From Candidatus Mcinerneyibacteriota bacterium (GTDB taxonomy: Bacteria; AUK180; JAQVHJ01): a stretch of DNA of 6,761 nucleotides. Positions 1 to 5,711 of this stretch are shown here, one piece after another (the stretch's first letter is position 1; every line of letters starts with the position of its first letter). A model generated the notes under the pieces. That model was given only the letters and a program-made list of their open reading frames with translations, had not been told where the DNA came from and did not search any database. Where the stretch lies: NCBI GenBank assembly GCA_030630935.1, contig DAOVMD010000167.1, forward strand, positions 1-6,761, read 5' to 3'. The translations under genes and the position numbers were made by a program.

Positions 1-110
1 ATATAACAACAGAAATGTCAACTACATTAATATTTGTATTAGAATCCGTTCCAGTGTAAGGATTTAATGTCATTACTAAGTTATTATTTAAAACACACCT
101 TTAAATAGAA
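1..110. other. Noncoding or gene-edge stretch, nothing recognised
   Basis: This AT-rich stretch precedes the repeat block. Two short open frames touch the left edge: a plus-strand frame ending at a TAA at 57-59, and a minus-strand frame starting at an ATG near position 73 and open to the edge for about 24 codons. Neither has a convincing ribosome binding site or a recognisable motif. Either could be the tip of a neighbouring gene. I see no tRNA, DnaA-box cluster or clear terminator here. Confidence 0.4.
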
Positions 111-124
111 AGAGCTTCAGCTCT
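111..124. repeat. Short perfect palindrome (hairpin 1)
   Basis: AGAGCT and AGCTCT form a perfect 6-bp inverted repeat around a 2-nt TC centre. It is the first of several small palindromes in this intergenic region sharing a TTCA/TTTA-like centre, so it is more likely a repeat-family module than a single regulatory site. No T-run follows, which argues against an intrinsic terminator. Confidence 0.6.
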
Positions 125-135
125 AATGCGAAGAG

Positions 136-155
136 CCCCGGGTTTCAACCCGGGG
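136..155. repeat. GC-rich perfect palindrome (hairpin 2)
   Basis: CCCCGGGTT (136-144) and AACCCGGGG (147-155) are perfect 9-bp inverted arms around TC. This is the strongest hairpin in the upstream region and its GC content is far above its surroundings. Neither strand has a U-tract after it, so a classical Rho-independent terminator is unlikely. It resembles REP-type intergenic palindromes in form; membership of a named family is not established here. Confidence 0.7.
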
Positions 156-178
156 ATAAGGATTAAAAAGGGGATCCA

Positions 179-190
179 GGACTTTAGTCC
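179..190. repeat. Short perfect palindrome (hairpin 3)
   Basis: GGACT and AGTCC form a perfect 5-bp inverted repeat around TT. The layout matches the palindromes at 111-124 and 136-155: different stem bases but the same TTYA-like centre. It sits directly left of the large inverted-repeat element, mirroring the palindrome at 363-376 on the other side. Confidence 0.55.
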
Positions 191-192
191 CG

Positions 193-361
193 ATATGGTT
201 AACTCTGTTAACCCTATAGATAGTAGATAGCAGAGAACAGATAACCGTAGTTTTATAGAAAAGTATTATGAGTATTAAAAAATGTCTGCTTATTATTCTG
301 TTCTCTGCTATCTGATTTCTGCTTTCTACTCAAGTAACAGAGTTGCTTGAGTCACCCATAT
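193..361. repeat. Compound imperfect inverted-repeat element, about 170 bp
   Basis: The two halves are imperfect reverse complements. ATATGG at 193-198 pairs with CCATAT at 356-361, AACTCTGTTA at 201-210 with TAACAGAGTT at 335-344, and a perfect 17-nt arm at 225-241 with 297-313. Each half also contains its own palindrome: GGTTAAC/GTTAACC at 197-213, and an 11-bp stem with one T-G pair at 328-352. There is no coding potential inside. The size and terminal symmetry suggest a miniature inverted-repeat (MITE-like) or REP-cluster element, but I see no clear target-site duplication. It ends about 30 nt before a possible -10 hexamer upstream of rpmH. Confidence 0.65.
294..328. repeat. Degenerate 7-bp tandem repeat, five units
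   Basis: Five consecutive heptamers read TATTCTG, TTCTCTG, CTATCTG, ATTTCTG and CTTTCTA; the first four end in CTG. The complementary form appears in the left arm as TAGATAG, CAGAGAA and CAGATAA at 224-244. The 7-bp spacing therefore underlies both arms of the larger inverted repeat. No function can be assigned from sequence. Confidence 0.6.
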
Positions 362-362
362 T

Positions 363-376
363 AGGAATAAATTCCT
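363..376. repeat. Short perfect palindrome (hairpin 4)
   Basis: AGGAAT and ATTCCT form a perfect 6-bp inverted repeat around AA. It lies just outside the right end of the 193-361 element and has nearly the same design as the palindrome at 179-190 on the left. It also lies 17 nt upstream of a TATAAT hexamer, so an operator-like role cannot be excluded, although repeat membership seems more likely. Confidence 0.5.
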
Positions 377-390
377 TTCGTTTTGAAGTA

Positions 391-399
391 TGATATAAT
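391..399 (+). promoter_or_regulatory. Possible extended -10 promoter, upstream of rpmH
   Basis: TGATATAAT matches the extended -10 pattern TGnTATAAT of sigma-70 type promoters. The -35 zone at the proper distance (about 371-376) is occupied by the right arm of a palindrome and does not resemble TTGACA. It could be a second, weaker start for the operon. In DNA this AT-rich a chance match is quite possible. Confidence 0.3.
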
Positions 400-447
400 T
401 CAATATTAATATAGTAAAAAAATGGGGAAACTCCTGTAAATTTTTTA

Positions 448-476
448 TTGACTTTTAAAAATCTTTATGTTATACT
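448..476 (+). promoter_or_regulatory. Sigma-70 type promoter of the rpmH operon
   Basis: TTGACT at 448-453 and TATACT at 471-476 are separated by exactly 17 nt, each one base from the consensus hexamers. T- and A-rich tracts lie directly upstream. Transcription would start near 482-484, giving a leader of about 48 nt before rpmH. With no terminator-like gap downstream, it can drive all seven genes. It does not resemble the TAnnTTTG -7 element described for Bacteroides. Confidence 0.75.
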
Positions 477-519
477 ATTAAGATTCTTTTTTTATTAATT
501 ATTAGATAATAAAGATAAT

Positions 520-523
520 GGAG
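520..523 (+). promoter_or_regulatory. Ribosome binding site of rpmH
   Basis: GGAG lies 7 nt before the ATG at 531, a good Shine-Dalgarno match and spacing. It supports the start of this short gene. Confidence 0.7.
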
Positions 524-530
524 TATACAA

Positions 531-665
531 ATGAAAAGAACTTATCAACCACATAATCGAAGAAGGAAGAAAGTTCACGGTTTTCGTAACAGGATGAAGA
601 CTCGAACAGGTAGACAAGTCATTAACAGACGGCGCGCAAAAGGAAGAAAGCGTATTGCAGTCTAG
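531..665 (+). CDS. rpmH: 50S ribosomal protein L34 (bL34)
   Basis: This 44-residue protein is a structural component of the large ribosomal subunit that contacts 23S rRNA. It is full length for the family, which usually has 44-47 residues, and matches the conserved pattern throughout: [10 protein letters not shown] at the start, HGFRNRM in the middle (residues 16-22) and [10 protein letters not shown] near the C terminus (32-41). It is extremely basic, as expected. The ATG is supported by GGAG 7 nt upstream and by family alignment. It is the first gene after the promoter, and its last 11 nt overlap the start of rnpA, suggesting translational coupling. Confidence 0.97.
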   Translation: MKRTYQPHNRRRKKVHGFRNRMKTRTGRQVINRRRAKGRKRIAV

Positions 666-1029
666 TCCCCGGAAATTTCGATTCCCCGGCAAGTTTAGGA
701 TAAAGACTAAGCGTGATTTTGATAAATATTTTAAGGAATCGGAATTCAAAGCCGGAAAATTTCTTGTAGTTAGGTCTGTAATTGATTTGGAGCATATTAC
801 CCGCTTGGGTTTATCCATTTCAAAGAAAGGCCGGAATGCAATAATTGTAAACAAGCTCAAGAGATTAGTTCGAGAAGCCTTCAGGCTGAACCGTTTTAAA
901 CTAAAGGACAACCTTCAATTGATAATTTCATATAAGAGAAAGATCAGTTACGATTTAAAGTTAAAAGAAGTTGAAGAAGATTTTTTAAAAATAATGAAGA
1001 TTTTGAATCTTCTTAAAGTCGAAGATTAA
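655..1029 (+). CDS. rnpA: Ribonuclease P protein component
   Basis: RnpA is the small basic protein that binds the catalytic RNase P RNA and assists removal of 5' leaders from precursor tRNAs. The product is 124 residues, a normal length. [19 protein letters not shown] fits the N-terminal domain, and residues 51-77 correspond to the central basic helix with KR..REAFR. The usual RNR motif reads V65-N66-K67, so the first arginine is lost and the second is a lysine. The likely start is TTG at 655, inside rpmH, because there is no ATG or GTG before the conserved region and AGGAAG at 641-646 is spaced 8 nt away. The 11-nt overlap with rpmH is common in this gene pair. Identity is certain; the exact start is likely. 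Confidence 0.95.
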   Translation: MQSSPRKFRFPGKFRIKTKRDFDKYFKESEFKAGKFLVVRSVIDLEHITRLGLSISKKGRNAIIVNKLKRLVREAFRLNRFKLKDNLQLIISYKRKISYDLKLKEVEEDFLKIMKILNLLKVED

Positions 1030-1033
1030 TGCA

Positions 1034-1255
1034 ATGAAAAAGCTACTCACATTTTTTCCCATTTCAATAATAAGAATATATCAATATATAGTTTCCCCTA
1101 TTCTCCCTAACTCCTGCAGATTTTATCCAACCTGCTCTAACTATACCCTTCAAGCCCTAAAGAAGTACGGTTTATTTAAGGGCTTATGGTTAGGTTTAAA
1201 GCGTGTTTTGAGATGTCATCCATTTAATCCAGGGGGATTGGACCCATTAAAATAG
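1034..1255 (+). CDS. yidD: Membrane protein insertion efficiency factor YidD
   Basis: YidD is a small membrane-associated protein that helps Sec/YidC-dependent insertion of inner-membrane proteins; its mechanism is not well defined. The 73-residue product has the family hallmarks: an amphipathic hydrophobic N terminus (residues 5-25), [10 protein letters not shown] at 28-37 and [12 protein letters not shown] at 60-71, with conserved cysteines C28, C34 and C61. It starts 4 nt after rnpA and ends 12 nt before yidC, the usual position between these genes. No good Shine-Dalgarno precedes the ATG, so it probably relies on translational coupling to rnpA. Confidence 0.96.
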   Translation: MKKLLTFFPISIIRIYQYIVSPILPNSCRFYPTCSNYTLQALKKYGLFKGLWLGLKRVLRCHPFNPGGLDPLK

Positions 1256-1267
1256 TATAGGATAATT

Positions 1268-3004
1268 ATGAACCAGCAAAAGAGATTTATTTTAGCATTT
1301 GCATTATCAATGTTAGTTGTTTTGTTTTATTTAATTATGAATCCTCCCAAAAAACCGGAAACAGAAATAAAACCTAATGGAAAAGATACACCTATAATAA
1401 CAGAATCCGACACAAAAACTTCACCAATAAAAGATCCTTCACCCGTATCTGAAACACCAGGTGATACTTCTGCATTACTCTTGATGACAGAAACTGAAGA
1501 AAACACTGTCACTGTTTCGACTGATTTATATGAGGTTACATTCACAAATAAAGGTGGAACTATCAAGTCTTTTAAATTAGTTAAATTTCTTCAGGAATGT
1601 GACAAGGAAGATAAATCGATGATAGACCTTGTCCCTAATGATTTAACTGATGAAGACGGCAATCCAATTGATATCACTGATAATCCGGATAATGGATTAC
1701 CATTCTTATTTTATGCCGATGGTTTAGATGAATTAAAACAAACTATTTATTCTCTTTCAAAAAACGATATGGTAGATGGAAAAAGGGTTATAGAATTCAA
1801 GGGGGTTACTTCCACTAATTTAGAAGTTACAAAAAGATTTACTCTTTCAAATGATACTTATTCAATTAACCTGGATATTGAAATCAGGAATCTTGGGGAA
1901 ACCGAAACCGTATTAAAAGATTTACGTGTAAACTGGGGTCCCGGTATTATAAAAACTAACTTAACAAAATTAGATAGAAGGTATTATGGTCCAACTTTCA
2001 AAGTTGATGATAAGAAGAAAGCGAAAAGAATGAAAAAGAAAGAAGGTGAAAAGAAGATTGAAGGTGCAGTTGACTGGATACTAACTTCCAGTAAATATTT
2101 TACAGTTGCAATAATCGAACGACCCGATACAAAAGTTAAGGCGGATGGTATTTATTATTTTATTTTAAAGAACGACAAATTAAACATTGGTCTTTATTAT
2201 GATAGTTTAAAATTAGCACCTTCAGAGTCAAAGACTATTAAGTTAAAATCTTACCTTGGTCCGAAGCAGAAGGCAGAAGTCCAAAAATTTGACGAAGACC
2301 TAACTGAAATCACATCATTCAAAGTAATTGCAGGTCTTGGATTTATTTCTGATTTCTTATTAGTATTGATGAAATTTTTATACCGTTTCATCCCTAATTA
2401 TGGTGTTGTAATTATAATAATCACACTTCTTTTTAAGCTGGTCTTCTATCCACTTACTCATAAAAGCATGAAGTCAATGAAGAAGATGCAGGATATTCAG
2501 CCAATTCTTCAAGACCTTCAAAAACGGTATAAAGATGATCCCAAACAGCTTCAGCAGGAAACCATGCGTATGTATAAGACATACGGCGTTAACCCGTTCT
2601 CGGGTTGTCTTCCGTTATTAATTCAGACGCCGATTTTCATTGCGTTATATACAACCTTTGGCGGCGCGATCGAGTTAAGATGTGCACCATTCTTATTTTG
2701 GATTCAGGATTTATCCAGACCTGATACAGTCGCAATGATTTCTAACTTCTCAGTAAATATCCTGCCCATACTTATGGGTGTTGCAATGTTAGGACAGCAG
2801 CTGGTCCAGGGTAGTCAAAAGAATCAATCACAACAAACTGCATTTCTTAAGTTCTTACCATTGATGTTCCTCTTTTTCTTCTGGAACTTTCCGTCAGGAC
2901 TTGTTTTATACTGGTTAATGAATAATATATTTACAATTATTCAAACTATGATCATTAACAAGACCAGTGAGTCGAGTAAAAAACATGAACTTGTTGCAAA
3001 ATGA
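1268..3004 (+). CDS. yidC: Membrane protein insertase YidC
   Basis: YidC inserts and folds inner-membrane proteins, alone or with SecYEG. The 578-residue product has the diderm layout: an N-terminal signal-anchor (about 7-24), a Pro/Thr/Glu-rich linker (25-80), a large beta-rich extracytoplasmic domain (about 82-345) and the conserved insertase core (about 350-565). The core carries YPLTHKSMKSM (394-404), a charged cytoplasmic hairpin, VNPFSGCLPLLIQTPIF (441-457), ELRCAPFLFWIQDLS (469-483) and FPSGLVLYW (541-549). The hydrophilic-groove arginine of E. coli (R366) aligns with K390, which keeps the charge. A basic stretch at 247-263 (KKKAKRMKKKEGEKK) is unusual in the extracytoplasmic domain. 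AGGA sits 5 nt before the ATG. The last 20 nt overlap mnmE. Confidence 0.97.
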   Translation: MNQQKRFILAFALSMLVVLFYLIMNPPKKPETEIKPNGKDTPIITESDTKTSPIKDPSPVSETPGDTSALLLMTETEENTVTVSTDLYEVTFTNKGGTIKSFKLVKFLQECDKEDKSMIDLVPNDLTDEDGNPIDITDNPDNGLPFLFYADGLDELKQTIYSLSKNDMVDGKRVIEFKGVTSTNLEVTKRFTLSNDTYSINLDIEIRNLGETETVLKDLRVNWGPGIIKTNLTKLDRRYYGPTFKVDDKKKAKRMKKKEGEKKIEGAVDWILTSSKYFTVAIIERPDTKVKADGIYYFILKNDKLNIGLYYDSLKLAPSESKTIKLKSYLGPKQKAEVQKFDEDLTEITSFKVIAGLGFISDFLLVLMKFLYRFIPNYGVVIIIITLLFKLVFYPLTHKSMKSMKKMQDIQPILQDLQKRYKDDPKQLQQETMRMYKTYGVNPFSGCLPLLIQTPIFIALYTTFGGAIELRCAPFLFWIQDLSRPDTVAMISNFSVNILPILMGVAMLGQQLVQGSQKNQSQQTAFLKFLPLMFLFFFWNFPSGLVLYWLMNNIFTIIQTMIINKTSESSKKHELVAK

Positions 3005-4385
3005 CACAATTGCCGCAATTGCAACTCCTGAAGGTACAGGGGCAATTGCAATTATAAGAATCTCAGGACTTGATTCAAAGAAGATTCTTGAGAAAGTTTT
3101 TAAGCCAAAAAGCAAATCAATTACAATAAAGAACTTAAAACCTCAAAAGACTGTATTAGGAAGTTTTATTCATGGAAAGTCAAATGACTTTATTGATCAG
3201 GTAATCGTAGTTTATTATAAAGCCCCACACTCATATACAGGTGAAGATCTTGTAGAAATTAGTATCCATGGCGGAGAATTTATTAAGAAACTTGTTTTAG
3301 GTTTAATAATAAAAGCAGGTGCAAAACCAGCAGACCCGGGAGAGTTTACCAAACGCGCTTTCTTAAATGGTAAGATGGACCTGGTTCAAGCGGAGTCAGT
3401 TGCGAATCTAATTTCATCGACGACTGAAAAGGCTTATATCCTTGCTAAACGCCACCTGGAAGGGAAACTTTCAAATGACCTTACAAATATAATTCAGGAG
3501 TTAATCTCATTAAAGGTAAAGTTGGAATTGGAAATTGATTTCTCTGATGATTATATCAAGCCATTTGAAACCAAAACTCTAATTAAGAATGTAAGAACAA
3601 TCACTAAGAAATTAGAACTTCTGGAGAAATCATTTCGAAAAGGGAATTTAATTAAAAATGGATTTATCATTTCAATTATCGGTAAACCCAATGTTGGCAA
3701 ATCCAGTTTATTAAATCTTCTTGTTCGCAAGGAACGTGCAATCGTTACACACTACCCCGGAACAACCAGGGATACGATTGAAGAGATTCTGAACTTAAAA
3801 GGGATACCGGTAAAGTTAATTGACACTGCTGGAATTCGGAAATCGGAAGAACCAATTGAAGAAGAAGGAATCCAGAGATCAAAAAGAGCAATTCAGGAAA
3901 GTGATTTCCTGATCGGAGTTTTTGACCTCACTCAAACGTTTAGTAAAGAGGATAAAAACATTCTTAATTATATGTTAAAGTCAGGGAAATTCCTGATCAT
4001 ATTAAATAAATGCGATTTAGTTAAGAAAGGTAATATTAAAAAATTTAAAGAAATTAAACATTTAAAAGATGCAATAGTTTTTTCAGCAAAGAATGGAAAG
4101 GGTTTAGATAAACTTCTTAAGCACCTTGAAGAGAACTTAATTCATCACCAAACTTCAAACATTGAAGAAACCTCGATTTTAACTGAAGAACGGCATTTTT
4201 TCCTTATTCAGGAAGCTTTGAAAAATTTAAGGAAATGTACCGGGAACTTAAAAGAAAACATATCTCCTGAATTTCCCAGTGAAGATATTGGCTTTGCAAT
4301 TGAAAGCTTGAACAAAATTTTAGGAATAAATATCAACATTGATATCCTCGGTGAGATTTTCTCAAATTTCTGTATAGGTAAATAA
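2985..4385 (+). CDS. mnmE: tRNA modification GTPase MnmE (TrmE)
   Basis: MnmE, with MnmG, installs the aminomethyl or carboxymethylaminomethyl group at C5 of wobble U34, using methylene-tetrahydrofolate and GTP. The 466-residue product is full length. The N-terminal folate-binding domain begins DTIAAIATPEGTGAI; a helical domain contains DPGEFTKRAFLNGK (117-130). The inserted G domain shows G1 GKPNVGKSS (233-241), G2 TTRDT (260-264), G3 DTAG (280-283), G4 NKCD (341-344) and SAK (367-369). It ends in the diagnostic FCIGK with its catalytic cysteine. I chose ATG 2985 because it places DTIAAIATP near the N terminus as in homologues; an in-frame GTG at 2967 would add six residues. Neither has a strong ribosome binding site, fitting coupling to yidC. 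mnmG is not in the window. Confidence 0.96.
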   Translation: MNLLQNDTIAAIATPEGTGAIAIIRISGLDSKKILEKVFKPKSKSITIKNLKPQKTVLGSFIHGKSNDFIDQVIVVYYKAPHSYTGEDLVEISIHGGEFIKKLVLGLIIKAGAKPADPGEFTKRAFLNGKMDLVQAESVANLISSTTEKAYILAKRHLEGKLSNDLTNIIQELISLKVKLELEIDFSDDYIKPFETKTLIKNVRTITKKLELLEKSFRKGNLIKNGFIISIIGKPNVGKSSLLNLLVRKERAIVTHYPGTTRDTIEEILNLKGIPVKLIDTAGIRKSEEPIEEEGIQRSKRAIQESDFLIGVFDLTQTFSKEDKNILNYMLKSGKFLIILNKCDLVKKGNIKKFKEIKHLKDAIVFSAKNGKGLDKLLKHLEENLIHHQTSNIEETSILTEERHFFLIQEALKNLRKCTGNLKENISPEFPSEDIGFAIESLNKILGININIDILGEIFSNFCIGK

Positions 4386-5696
4386 ATGAAGCAAGTCGCA
4401 TTCTATACTTTCGGTTGTAAATTAAACCAATATGAAACTGCTGTTTTATCTGAATTATTCATTAAACATGAGTATGAGGTTGTTAACTTCTCGAAATCTT
4501 CTGATATCTATATTATAAATTCATGCAGTGTTACAAATAAAGCTGATTATAAAGCGAGAGAATTTATTAGAAAAGCAAGGAAAAATAATCCGGATGCAAT
4601 ATTCATTATAATCGGATGCTCAGTTGAAAATTATCCTGAGAAATTTGATAAGCTTGATTTTATTGATTATTTAATCGGGACAGGTGATAAATTACAGTTC
4701 TTCCTTGAAAATATTGAAACTCTTCAAAAGAATTCATCTACTGTTTTCATTAATAAACATGAACCGGAATTTAATAAACCGGAAGATTTCGCTCTATCCA
4801 AATTCCTAAATCATACCAGAGCATTTTTAAAGATCCAGGATGGTTGTAATTATGCCTGCACATACTGTGCAGTTCGTCTTGCACGGGGCATGTCAAGAAG
4901 TAAACCTGTTTCAAATATAATTGAAGAAATAAATAATTTGATCTCAAACGGTTATAAAGAAATTGTTTTGACAGGTGTTAATCTTGGGTTATACGGTTTG
5001 GATTTAAATCAGAAATTAAATTTTGCTGAACTCCTTAAGGTCATCCTAAGCAAAACTGATATAAAGAGATTAAGGATATCATCAATTGACCCGGAAGATG
5101 TGAATGATGATTTAATTGAAATATTTAAAAAATTCCCCGACAGACTTTGCCGGCATTTACATATTTCAATCCAAAGTCTTTCTGATAAAATCCTGGTTAG
5201 CATGAAGCGGCGGAATTCTGTAAACGATATCATAAACTTGATCGCTAAGTTAAAGAAGGAAAGCCCTGAAATTAATATTGGCGGAGATATAATTGTTGGT
5301 TTTCCCGGTGAAACAGAAGAATTATTTCTTAAAACATTAAATACATTAAAGAATATTGATATAAATTATCTGCATATTTTCCCCTATTCACGTCGTGAAA
5401 AGACTATTGCAGCAGACCTCCCTGATCAGGTTAATGGAGAAGAAAAGATCCGACGTGTAAAGATTTTAAGAAAATTAAATCAGGAAAAAAAGGATAACTT
5501 TTCAAACCGATTTACTAATTTTAAACTGAATTTTTTAATTGAGAACAGGTTAAGTAAATCGGGAAACTTAATTGGAATTTCTGATAATTATTTAAGCGTT
5601 GAATTCAACAGCACTAATAAAGAGTATTTCAATCAAGTAGTAGAAGGAGTTATTATTAGTATTAATCCTTTAAAAGGAAAATTATTTAGTCATTAA
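4386..5696 (+). CDS. mtaB: tRNA (N6-L-threonylcarbamoyladenosine(37)-C2)-methylthiotransferase MtaB
   Basis: MtaB is a radical-SAM iron-sulfur enzyme that converts t6A to ms2t6A at position 37 of ANN-decoding tRNAs, notably tRNA-Lys. The 436-residue product has the N-terminal methylthiotransferase domain with GCKLNQYET (10-18), which separates MtaB from MiaB and RimO. Auxiliary-cluster cysteines are C11, C47 and C78. The radical SAM core has CNYACTYC (C154, C158, C161) followed by ARGMSRS, and a TRAM-like domain lies at the C terminus (about 370-434). The motif usually written HLHxPLQSGSD reads HLHISIQSLSD (257-267), and the following MxRxY lacks its tyrosine. The ATG directly abuts the mnmE stop, with AGGT 6 nt upstream. 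The family is certain; the MtaB subtype rests on the N-terminal motif. Confidence 0.92.
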   Translation: MKQVAFYTFGCKLNQYETAVLSELFIKHEYEVVNFSKSSDIYIINSCSVTNKADYKAREFIRKARKNNPDAIFIIIGCSVENYPEKFDKLDFIDYLIGTGDKLQFFLENIETLQKNSSTVFINKHEPEFNKPEDFALSKFLNHTRAFLKIQDGCNYACTYCAVRLARGMSRSKPVSNIIEEINNLISNGYKEIVLTGVNLGLYGLDLNQKLNFAELLKVILSKTDIKRLRISSIDPEDVNDDLIEIFKKFPDRLCRHLHISIQSLSDKILVSMKRRNSVNDIINLIAKLKKESPEINIGGDIIVGFPGETEELFLKTLNTLKNIDINYLHIFPYSRREKTIAADLPDQVNGEEKIRRVKILRKLNQEKKDNFSNRFTNFKLNFLIENRLSKSGNLIGISDNYLSVEFNSTNKEYFNQVVEGVIISINPLKGKLFSH

Positions 5697-5711
5697 AATC
5701 ATGAGGTTATG

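Noticed and set aside
1-73. Minus-strand open frame from an ATG near 73, running off the left edge
   Set aside because: Only about 24 codons are visible, there is no ribosome binding site, and a run this short is expected by chance. A plus-strand frame ending at 57-59 is equally plausible.
136-170. Rho-independent terminator at the GC-rich hairpin
   Set aside because: The stem is strong, but no T-run follows on either strand; it fits the surrounding palindromic repeats better.
193-361. CRISPR array
   Set aside because: The repeats are inverted, only 7 bp long and degenerate, with no evenly spaced identical repeats or spacers.
424-446. Small hairpin GGGG-AAA-CTCC followed by a T-run as a terminator
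   Set aside because: The stem is only 4 bp with a G-T pair and the T-run is offset; it overlaps the approach to the main promoter and is too weak to call.
1-530. Replication origin upstream of rpmH
   Set aside because: The rpmH cluster is often near oriC, but I found no cluster of TTATCCACA-like boxes and no dnaA gene.
495-911. Minus-strand frame of 138 codons opposite rpmH and rnpA
   Set aside because: It lies antisense to two certain conserved genes and has no recognisable motif; it is a shadow frame.
2967-2984. GTG at 2967 as the mnmE start
   Set aside because: It would add six residues before the usual MnmE N terminus and has no Shine-Dalgarno; ATG 2985 fits homologues better, though the GTG cannot be excluded.
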